Below are positions 8,453 to 14,625 of a DNA stretch of 64,000 bases, in pieces. Each line of letters opens with the position of its first letter. The stretch's first letter is position 1. Location: positions 1 to 64,000 of the forward strand of contig JAUYUA010000038.1 in assembly GCA_030694935.1 (NCBI GenBank). Direction: 5' to 3'. This DNA is from Lutibacter sp. (GTDB lineage: Bacteria; Bacteroidota; Bacteroidia; Flavobacteriales; Flavobacteriaceae). A model generated the notes under the pieces. The model searched no databases. It worked only from the letters and a program-made list of their open reading frames with translations, and had not been told where the DNA came from. The position numbers were made by a program, and so were the translations under genes.

Positions 8453-9589
8453 TTAGGTGATTCTTAAAAAATCATCAATTTGTTCTGGCGTTACCACTAA
8501 AGTTTTTAATATAGGGTAATTATTAATAAAGGTTTTTGGAAAATTTTTCACTGTTTTTTTGGGATTCCATTTAAATTCATAAACAGAAAAGGCTCCGTCA
8601 ATTTCTTCAATCCAATCAATTTCTTGTTGTTGATAGGTTCTCCAAAAATAAAATCGCCCATGCCATTGGCTATAATTCAATACTTTCAATCTCTCTGCAA
8701 TTATAAAATTTTCCCATAAAGCGCCTGTGTCTTGACGAAACTCCAAAGATTTAAAATTTCCAACAATAGCATTTCTGATGCCATTGTCGTAAAAATAAAT
8801 TTTGCGCGAAGTGTTTATTTCATTTCGAACATTTCTGCTTAAAGGGTTTAGCCTAAAAACAACGAAAGCTTTTTCCAACAAAGAAATATACTGTTCAATG
8901 GTAGCCCTGTCGGCTCCAACAGTTTGCGAAAGTTCATTATAATTAACTTCAGAACCCAATTGCAAAGCCAGCGCCAATAATAATTTATCCAGTATTTCCG
9001 GTTTGCGGATTCCTTGGAATTGCAATAAATCTTTATATAGATAGCTTCCTGAAATTTGTTTTAAGGTTTCTTCGACATTCTCAGAATTTGTGATGACTTC
9101 AGGATACATTCCGTAAATCATATATCTTGACAGGTTTTTAGCATTATTCACATAGCCAAAATGATGTTGAAGCTCGCCGTAAGTAAAGGGAAATAAATTG
9201 AATTCCCATTTTCTGCCAGTCAAAGGTTCATTAAGTTCATTGGAAATCTCTAAGGCTGATGAACCGCTGACCACCAATCTGACGTCTTTGATTTGGTCGT
9301 GTATAATTTTTAGAAGAATCCCAATGTTTTTAATGCGTTGCGCCTCATCAAAAAAAACAGTTTTGTGATTTCCGATAATGTTCCTCAATTTGTTTTCTCC
9401 GGCATTTTCAAGCAATATCCGGTCTTCAGGATCGTCACCATTCATAAACAGGTAATTTCCTTCAGTTTCACAAAGCGATTTCAGGAGGGTGGTTTTCCCA
9501 ACTTGTCTTGGACCAATGACAATTAAAACTTTGCCCGAATTCCATTTATCAAGCAAATTATCTTTTAGTTTCCGGGCTATTTGAAGCAT
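8453..9589 (-). CDS. AAA-type ATPase with DUF4143 C-terminal domain
   Basis: 378 aa. The P-loop GPRQVGKT is at residues 26-33, and the Walker B VFFDEAQ ends at about residue 84. A sensor-like VVSGSSALEIS follows. A winged-helix segment (about 200-250) leads into the DUF4143 region with YFYDNGIRNAI, and a restriction-nuclease-like tail has EIDWIEE and VYEFKW. These ATPases are widespread, patchily distributed and often repeated in a genome. Their physiological role is not established, although an accessory or mobile lifestyle is commonly suspected. Here the gene stands alone, is flanked by repeats and has a 22-bp direct repeat just upstream at 9643-9696. The family call is firm; the function is unknown. 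Confidence 0.9.
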   Translation of the reverse strand: MLQIARKLKDNLLDKWNSGKVLIVIGPRQVGKTTLLKSLCETEGNYLFMNGDDPEDRILLENAGENKLRNIIGNHKTVFFDEAQRIKNIGILLKIIHDQIKDVRLVVSGSSALEISNELNEPLTGRKWEFNLFPFTYGELQHHFGYVNNAKNLSRYMIYGMYPEVITNSENVEETLKQISGSYLYKDLLQFQGIRKPEILDKLLLALALQLGSEVNYNELSQTVGADRATIEQYISLLEKAFVVFRLNPLSRNVRNEINTSRKIYFYDNGIRNAIVGNFKSLEFRQDTGALWENFIIAERLKVLNYSQWHGRFYFWRTYQQQEIDWIEEIDGAFSVYEFKWNPKKTVKNFPKTFINNYPILKTLVVTPEQIDDFLRIT

Positions 9590-9642
9590 ATTAGACGATT
9601 TATATTATTCATAGTTCATACAAATATATAAAAATTTCGATT

Positions 9643-9696
9643 ATAATCTATTATTTATATATAATTAGAAGAACATAATCTATTATTTATATATAA
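9643..9696. repeat. Pair of perfect 22-bp direct repeats upstream of the DUF4143 ATPase gene
   Basis: The 22-base unit begins ATAATCTATTATTTATAT and ends ATAA. It occurs at 9643-9664 and again at 9675-9696, a period of 32 bp or three helical turns. The repeats lie 54-107 bp before the ATPase start codon, so they could be an operator for a dimeric regulator. No regulator is adjacent. Confidence 0.75.
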
Positions 9697-10074
9697 AAAT
9701 GAGATTAGACATTCTATCGATAATTTAAATGAGTCGTTTTTCCCTGCTTCAAGTTATTTATTGTTGAGATACAGTGGATTAATTAATTTGAGTTCAATGT
9801 TGTATTATAAAAATAATTAATCGCAAAGTAAATGCGACTTAATAAACAGGACGCCCCGCTGGGGTTTGTTTTCAATGAAAATCTATTTGCTATAAACAGG
9901 TCGTCCCGATGGGACTAAAAATAGCTCCGTAGGAGCAATCTGCCAGTTTTGAGAAATTTAGCCAGACAATAATGTTTCCAATATGTCAATATAATCATTT
10001 ACCGAAACAAGTTCAAAAACAATAAATTTAAATTTCTGGAAAATTTTGTATTTTTGCAGACTTAAATTTTTGAT
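9697..10074. repeat. Spacer with two hairpin-bearing ATAAACAGG repeat units
   Basis: Unit 1 (9842-9867) reads ATAAACAGGACGCCCC, then GCTGGGGTTTG. Unit 2 (9892-9936) reads ATAAACAGGTCGTCCC, GATGGGAC, then GCTCCGTAGGAGC. The pairs GTCCC/GGGAC and GCTCC/GGAGC are perfect short stems. This looks like a dispersed Bacteroidota intergenic repeat. A dusB promoter box (TATTTTTG, 10049-10056) lies near the end of the spacer. No gene is seen. Confidence 0.6.
10049..10056 (+). promoter_or_regulatory. -7 promoter box for dusB
   Basis: TATTTTTG matches TAnnTTTG and lies 19 bases before the TTG start of dusB. This gives a leader of only about 13 bases and supports that unusual start. Confidence 0.5.
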
Positions 10075-11055
10075 TTGATAAAGATAGGAGACATAAAATT
10101 GTGCGATTTTCCGCTATTGTTGGCGCCGATGGAAGATGTAAGCGACCCGCCGTTTAGGGCTTTGTGCAAAGAACAGGGCGCAGATGTGGTGTATACCGAG
10201 TTTATTTCTTCGGAAGGATTGATACGCGATGCCGCTAAAAGCAGAAAAAAACTGGATATTTACGAAAAAGAACGTCCGGTTGGCATTCAAATTTTTGGCG
10301 CAAATTTAGAATCGATGTTAAGAACGGTGGAGATTGTTGAGCAATCGAATCCCGATATTATCGACATTAATTTTGGCTGTCCGGTAAAAAAAGTGGTTTG
10401 TAAAGGTGCCGGAGCCGGTATATTAAAAGACATCGATTTGATGGTGCGTTTAACCGAAGCGATGGCAAAACACACCAAATTGCCCATAACCGTTAAAACC
10501 CGTTTGGGTTGGGACGAAAATTCCATAAAAATTGTTGAAGTGGCCGAACGTTTGCAGGATGTTGGCTGTAAAGCAATTTCCATTCACGGCCGCACACGTG
10601 CCCAAATGTATAAAGGCGAAGCCGACTGGAGCCATATTGCCGCTGTGAAAAACAATCCGAGAATGCACATTCCCATTTTTGGAAACGGCGACGTGAATTC
10701 ACCTGAACGCGCTATGGAAATGCGCGATAAATTTGGATTGGATGGCGCTATGATTGGCCGCGCAAGCATTGGAAATCCGTGGTTTTTTAAACAAGTGAAG
10801 CACTTTTTTGAAACGGGAGAACATTTACCCGAAATTACGGTGGCCGATCGTGTTGAAATGGCACGCCGTCATTTACAAATGGAAATCGAATGGAAAGGTG
10901 TTGAAATTGTGGGTGTTATGGAAACCCGCCGTCATTATACCAATTATTTTAAAGGCATTCCCGATTTTAAAGAATACCGCTTAAAAATGGTTAAGTCCGA
11001 TTCTGCGCAAGATGTGTATGATGTTTTTGAGGAAGTGCTTCAGAAGTTTGCATAA
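10075..11055 (+). CDS. dusB: tRNA-dihydrouridine synthase (DusB-type)
   Basis: 326 aa FMN enzyme that reduces specific uridines in tRNA to dihydrouridine using NAD(P)H. LLAPMEDVSDPPFR (residues 15-28) is the FMN-binding start of the barrel. The catalytic Cys102 is in DINFGCPVKKV. The FMN-phosphate region has HGRTR and IPIFGNGDV, then GAMIGRASIGNPWFF. The start is TTG at 10075: no in-frame ATG lies upstream after the promoter box, and the first internal ATG would remove the first beta strand. It stands alone. Assignment to DusB rather than another Dus subtype rests on overall similarity. Confidence 0.93.
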   Translation: MIKIGDIKLCDFPLLLAPMEDVSDPPFRALCKEQGADVVYTEFISSEGLIRDAAKSRKKLDIYEKERPVGIQIFGANLESMLRTVEIVEQSNPDIIDINFGCPVKKVVCKGAGAGILKDIDLMVRLTEAMAKHTKLPITVKTRLGWDENSIKIVEVAERLQDVGCKAISIHGRTRAQMYKGEADWSHIAAVKNNPRMHIPIFGNGDVNSPERAMEMRDKFGLDGAMIGRASIGNPWFFKQVKHFFETGEHLPEITVADRVEMARRHLQMEIEWKGVEIVGVMETRRHYTNYFKGIPDFKEYRLKMVKSDSAQDVYDVFEEVLQKFA

Positions 11056-11208
11056 GACGGTTTAAAGTCGAAAGCTGAAAGTCGAAAGTCTCAAAGTCAA
11101 AATTTATTGAATCAAAATTCCCCTCTCGAGAGGGGTTAGGGGTGTGTAATTCAATCTCTATAAAACTCATAAACCCTACGATTTAACAACTCAACAATAA
11201 AAACAAGT
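11056..11208. repeat. Spacer of degenerate GTCGAAAG repeats and a CCCCTCTCGAGAGGGG palindrome
   Basis: AAAGTCGAAAGCTGAAAG and variants run from about 11064 to 11100, a degenerate short tandem repeat also seen at 52588-52650 and 61682-61716. CCCCTCTCGAGAGGGG (16-bp perfect palindrome, near 11121-11136) follows. No gene is seen. Confidence 0.6.
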
Positions 11209-12411
11209 TTACTCAACTATTTTTTTAGAAATTCTGCTGCTGGCAATTTTCGAGGCCATCAATCCCAAGACAAGAATGGTCACAAGTACCGTTATAACAT
11301 TTAAATAGGTAAACTCAACAGGATAGGCCAAATGTTGCGTAATCATAAATAAGCTATATTTTTTCTGAAGCAACACCAACACAATTCCTGCTGTTAGCCC
11401 AACCGTTAATCCGAAAAGTGTCAGCAAAAATCCCTGAAAAATAAATATCCGTTTAATTTCTTTGATGGAAGCGCCCAAATTATACAATGTTTTAAGGTTG
11501 TCCCTTTTGTCTAAAATCATCATAATAATAGCCCCAATCACATTGAACAACGCGATAATCAGAATCAGCGTAAATATTAAATAGGAAGCCAAATTCTCCG
11601 TATTCAGCATTTTATAAAAAACAGCATTTAATTGTTCCCGGGTTTCCACTTTAAAATCGGCGCCCAAATTATTTTTAAGCTGCGCAATAATTTGAGCACG
11701 TTCATTGCTGTTTTTAACTTTTAATTCGACGCCAGAAATTTGGGTCGGATCGTAATTCAACAGTTCCTGCGCCAATTCCAAAGAAATAAACACGTATTTT
11801 TTGTCTATTTCATCGGTCAAAGCAAAAACGCCGATGGGTGTGGTGTTAATTTTTGTAAAAGCGTTTGCGGGATCGGTAATGTAGCCGCTTCCCGGTTTTG
11901 GAACGTAAATTTTTAAAGGTTCCAAAAAATCATAAACGCCAATCGACAATAAGTTTGAAATTCCGTTGCCCACAACTGCCCCGGAAGGCATATCTGCGTC
12001 TAGCCAAGTGCCGGAATAAACCGTGGTGTCCATGCGGTTCACTTTTGCGTAGTTAAGGTCAACTCCTTTTATATAGGCAATATGGGTTTTTTCATTAAAA
12101 TCGAAAAAAGCCCGTTCTTCAATGACTTTTGAGTAAGAAGCGATGCCGTTTTGATTGTTGATGAGCGTTTCAATCTTAGAATTAAAATCGAACGATTTTC
12201 CTTTTACGGCGGTAATTTTAATATCGGGATCCGAAGTGTTTAAAAAGCCAATGCTGAAAGTTCGCAGTCCCGAAAAGCCCGAAAGCACAATAAACAAAGC
12301 CAAAGTTCCAATAATTACGCCAATTGCGGCAATAAAAGTGATAATATTGATGGTGTTGTTGCTGCTTTTTGAAAATAAATATCGCTTGGCTATGTAAAGG
12401 GAAAAATTCAA
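11209..12411 (-). CDS. FtsX/LolE-type ABC transporter permease
   Basis: 400 aa. The order is one N-terminal membrane helix (about 20-45), a large periplasmic MacB-like domain (about 50-270) and three C-terminal helices (about 275-300, 320-350, 368-390). This is the FtsX-fold layout of lipoprotein-releasing permeases such as LolC/LolE. The start codon is TTG at 12411, one base after the rbfA stop. The family's usual N-terminus MNFSLYIAKRYLFSKSSNN begins exactly there, which supports the choice. No ATPase subunit is adjacent, so it would use a LolD-like ATPase encoded elsewhere. A role in outer-membrane lipoprotein trafficking is likely but inferred. Confidence 0.85.
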   Translation of the reverse strand: MNFSLYIAKRYLFSKSSNNTINIITFIAAIGVIIGTLALFIVLSGFSGLRTFSIGFLNTSDPDIKITAVKGKSFDFNSKIETLINNQNGIASYSKVIEERAFFDFNEKTHIAYIKGVDLNYAKVNRMDTTVYSGTWLDADMPSGAVVGNGISNLLSIGVYDFLEPLKIYVPKPGSGYITDPANAFTKINTTPIGVFALTDEIDKKYVFISLELAQELLNYDPTQISGVELKVKNSNERAQIIAQLKNNLGADFKVETREQLNAVFYKMLNTENLASYLIFTLILIIALFNVIGAIIMMILDKRDNLKTLYNLGASIKEIKRIFIFQGFLLTLFGLTVGLTAGIVLVLLQKKYSLFMITQHLAYPVEFTYLNVITVLVTILVLGLMASKIASSRISKKIVE

Positions 12412-12412
12412 A

Positions 12413-12805
12413 TTATCGCTTTTTGCGTTCGTTTAAAATGTCGGGATTTTTAATCGGATTTTCCTGTTTGCCTTTTAAGGCATTGTCAATATCTTCAATA
12501 TAATCCAAACTGTCATCCATATAAAAAAACAGTTCGGGCATTCTTCTTAGCTGTTCTTTGGTTCGTTTTGCCATTTCGTAGCGAATGGTAGCCGTATTTT
12601 CGTGCAAACCTTTAAGAATAAGGTCTCTTTTTCCCTGCGGAAAAACGCTGATGTACACTTTCGCATTCGATAAATCGGAAGTCACAAGCACTTTAGTAAC
12701 AGATATAATTATCCCTTTCATTCCATCCTGTGCGGCGTGTTGCAAAACATCGGCAAGATCTTTTTGTAAAACACCCGCAATTTTTTTTTGTCTGTTTGTT
12801 TCCAT
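12413..12805 (-). CDS. rbfA: Ribosome-binding factor A
   Basis: 130 aa KH-like protein that binds the 30S subunit during late maturation of 16S rRNA and in cold adaptation. METNRQKKIAGVLQKDLADV is the typical flavobacterial RbfA start, and the core includes VYISVFPQGKRD and the AxG-like ELFFYMDDSLDYIEDID end. It is the first gene of a two-gene unit with the permease. A TATTTTTG box at 12810-12817 lies only four bases before the ATG, so the transcript may begin at or very near the start codon. Confidence 0.95.
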   Translation of the reverse strand: METNRQKKIAGVLQKDLADVLQHAAQDGMKGIIISVTKVLVTSDLSNAKVYISVFPQGKRDLILKGLHENTATIRYEMAKRTKEQLRRMPELFFYMDDSLDYIEDIDNALKGKQENPIKNPDILNERKKR

Positions 12806-12809
12806 AATG

Positions 12810-12817
12810 CAAAAATA
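12810..12817 (-). promoter_or_regulatory. -7 promoter box abutting the rbfA start codon
   Basis: The minus strand reads TATTTTTG, then CATT and the ATG. With the usual spacing from this box to the first transcribed base, the mRNA would have almost no leader. This is an inference from the consensus, not measured. Confidence 0.45.
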
Positions 12818-12915
12818 GTATTTAAATATACAATAATTCTGTTTTTGTTTTTGATTGTTTAGGGAATGTTAGCTTAATTCATATAATTACAGGAGTTTAT
12901 TTAAATTTGTTTTGG

Positions 12916-12937
12916 GCCTGCCTGCCGGCTGGCAGGC
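12916..12937. repeat. GC-rich palindrome, second copy (GCCTGCCTGCC...)
   Basis: It has the same core as 5268-5289 with a one-base centre change, so the arms are GCCTGCC...GGCAGGC. It is followed by CCCGCCAGCTGGCGGG near 12964-12979, as in the first copy. The two elements therefore travel together. Confidence 0.75.
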
Positions 12938-12962
12938 CTGCCCGCCTTTTCGGAGGGCGTTA

Positions 12963-13056
12963 CCCGCCAGCTGGCGGGTCGGGCTTTTCGTTACAATCTT
13001 TTTTACTTCGCCGAAAAGGCGAATCAAAAAAGTATTTTCACTTCAATCCCTAACGC
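12963..13056 (-). repeat. Structured RNA-like repeat, copy C
   Basis: The minus strand reads TTAGGGATTGAAGTGAAAAT, ACTTTTTTGATTCGCC, TTTTCGGCGAAG, TAAAAAAGATTGTAACG, AAAAGCCCGACCCGCC. TTCGCC/GGCGAA forms a perfect stem. Copy C is the longest match to copy B. It lies in the spacer between rbfA and mce. Confidence 0.55.
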
Positions 13057-13106
13057 AAATTGAATTACGATTTTGGATTTACGATTTTAGAATTAAAAAA
13101 TATTGA

Positions 13107-13472
13107 CAGGGCGAAATTCGTAAATCGTCAATCATAAATCCAAAATTAACTTTGTTCTGAAGGGTTAAAATAGAAATTAGCCATTAATTGATTTATGGTG
13201 ATTTAAAACTTTGTGAATCTTTGTGTTTTTCTTTGTGAATCTCTGTGTCACAAAGTTAATTACAGTGGGTTTCTCGGAGAACCACGAAGTTTCACAAAGA
13301 AATAATTAAGCTTTTAGCGAACCTTGCGTAAAACTTTGCGCCCCTTGCGGTTAAATACAAATTTCGTTTGATTGGATTTACAATTTGTCTATTTATGATT
13401 TTAAGTTACCTTTAACCAATAACATATAACCAATAACATTTAACTTTTCAACCTTCAAAATGAATAAAACCA
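13107..13472. repeat. Repeat-rich spacer before the methylmalonyl-CoA epimerase gene
   Basis: It contains CTTTGTGAATCTTTGTG and ACCACGAAGTTTCACAAAG type blocks (about 13206-13300), which are inverted copies of each other and recur at 61131-61222. A CCTTGCGGTTAAATACAAAT block is shared with the 5.5-kb spacer. No gene is seen, and no TAnnTTTG box was picked out with confidence. Confidence 0.5.
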
Positions 13473-13874
13473 ATGAACAAAATAGAACACCTTGGCATTG
13501 CCGTAAAAGATCTGGAAAAATCGAACGAACTTTTTGCTTCCCTTTTTGGCAAACCGCATTATAAAACAGAAGATGTGGAAAGTGAAGGCGTAAAAACTTC
13601 TTTTTTTCAAGTGGGCACAAACAAAATTGAATTGCTGGAAGGTACCAATGAAAACAGCCCGATCTCAAAATTTATCGAAAAAAAGGGGGAAGGTATTCAT
13701 CATATTGCTTTTGCTGTTGACGATATTTTTAGCGAAGTGGCGCGTTTAAAAAGGGAAGGATTTATCATTTTAAACGAAATTCCCAAAAAAGGCGCCGACA
13801 ATAAATTGGTGGTTTTTTTACACCCAAAATCCACCAATGGCGTTTTAATTGAATTGTGCCAGGAAATAATATAA
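13473..13874 (+). CDS. mce: Methylmalonyl-CoA epimerase
   Basis: 133 aa VOC-fold metalloenzyme that interconverts the R and S forms of methylmalonyl-CoA, linking propionyl-CoA and succinyl-CoA. It has two paired beta-alpha-beta-beta-beta modules. MNKIEHLGIAVKDLEKS carries the first metal ligand His6. FFQVGTNKIELLEGT, GIHHIAFAVDDI and the terminal NGVLIELCQ carry the remaining expected ligands. Length and motif order match bacterial Mce. It is a single gene here; the mutase is not in the window. The ATG at 13473 is the only start preserving the first strand. Confidence 0.93.
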   Translation: MNKIEHLGIAVKDLEKSNELFASLFGKPHYKTEDVESEGVKTSFFQVGTNKIELLEGTNENSPISKFIEKKGEGIHHIAFAVDDIFSEVARLKREGFIILNEIPKKGADNKLVVFLHPKSTNGVLIELCQEII

Positions 13875-14153
13875 CGTACTTCAGGTTGTTTTTAAGTGTT
13901 AGTTTTTAAGATCAATATTTAGCCGATTTTCCGTTAGGCAGTGAGTTTTTTTAGTCATTTTAACGAAAAAACGTAAAGGAGTGAAGCCATGAAGTAAGTG
14001 CTGCAATGTAATCTGGCGAATCGCCAGCGGTTGTTTCGGCTTACAAAAGTATTTAAGCGGTGTGCCAAATACTTGATATCTGCATTGATGCCAAAAAACA
14101 AAGAAGCACTTGCTAATTGCGCAATTTTTTTCTTTTTAAACAGCGAAACCGTC
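13875..14153. other. Unexplained spacer with a perfect CTGGCGAATCGCCAG palindrome
   Basis: No convincing gene is seen. The 15-bp palindrome lies at 14013-14027. The stretch around it (about 13960-14130) has a base composition and word use unlike the neighbouring spacers, and short open frames on both strands have no recognisable product. It may be a relic or an unrecognised repeat. Confidence 0.4.
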
Positions 14154-14549
14154 TTAGAGATTTGGGGCGGTAATCGATTTTGCATTGCAAATTTTGCAAA
14201 TTCCTGAAATCCAAAAATTAATATTTTGTAAGATATAATCTTTTGGAATTTTTACTTCAATTTCTTCATTTATACACTCCACTTTATGGCAAACAGTGCA
14301 TTTAAAATGATAATGATTGTGAAAATGAACTTCTTCACAAGATTTGCATTTAAAATAATAGGAAGTTCCATCATCAGAAATCACTTTATGAATGATGCCG
14401 TCATCTAAAAAACTCTGTAAAATTCTATATATTGTCACCTTGTCATATTGAGTTAACTCATTGAAGATGTCTTCAGGTTTTAGACCATAATTACTTTTTT
14501 TAAAGCAATCTAAAACGGCAATTTTTGATTTTGTGGTTCTTTTCATCAT
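14154..14549 (-). CDS. Fur-family metal-responsive repressor (possibly Zur)
   Basis: 131 aa. The N-terminal winged helix (about 1-62) has the family's DKVTIYRILQSFLDDGII recognition region. The dimerisation domain carries the structural zinc pairs C84/C87 and C118/C121. An additional C68-x2-C71 pair and the His cluster H75, H77, H79, H81 precede it, giving an unusually metal-rich hinge. It is divergent from a TonB-dependent receptor, and the 76-base gap holds a 20-bp near-palindrome at 14571-14590. Repression of the receptor under metal sufficiency is the natural reading. Zinc is favoured because the receptor plug resembles the ZnuD subgroup, but iron or manganese cannot be excluded. Confidence 0.88.
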   Translation of the reverse strand: MMKRTTKSKIAVLDCFKKSNYGLKPEDIFNELTQYDKVTIYRILQSFLDDGIIHKVISDDGTSYYFKCKSCEEVHFHNHYHFKCTVCHKVECINEEIEVKIPKDYILQNINFWISGICKICNAKSITAPNL

Positions 14550-14570
14550 TTCTTAATGCAAACTAGTTGC

Positions 14571-14590
14571 AATAACATTTAATTGTTATT
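14571..14590. promoter_or_regulatory. Candidate Fur/Zur operator between divergent genes
   Basis: AATAACATTT-AATTGTTATT is a 20-bp palindrome with 9 of 10 arm positions matching. It directly abuts the TACCTTTG -7 box (14590-14597) of the receptor, and a TAGTTTG-like box for the regulator lies on its other side. A bound repressor would block both promoters. Confidence 0.6.
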
Positions 14591-14597
14591 ACCTTTG
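14590..14597 (+). promoter_or_regulatory. -7 promoter box for the TonB-dependent receptor
   Basis: TACCTTTG is an exact TAnnTTTG match 28 bases before the ATG, and its first base overlaps the palindromic operator candidate. Confidence 0.6.
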
Positions 14598-14625
14598 CAA
14601 AAATAATTATAAATTTAAAACAATA

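Noticed and set aside
13955-14207. Open frames of about 70 codons on both strands before the Fur gene
   Set aside because: They overlap each other, run into the Fur gene and have no recognisable product; kept only as an unexplained spacer.
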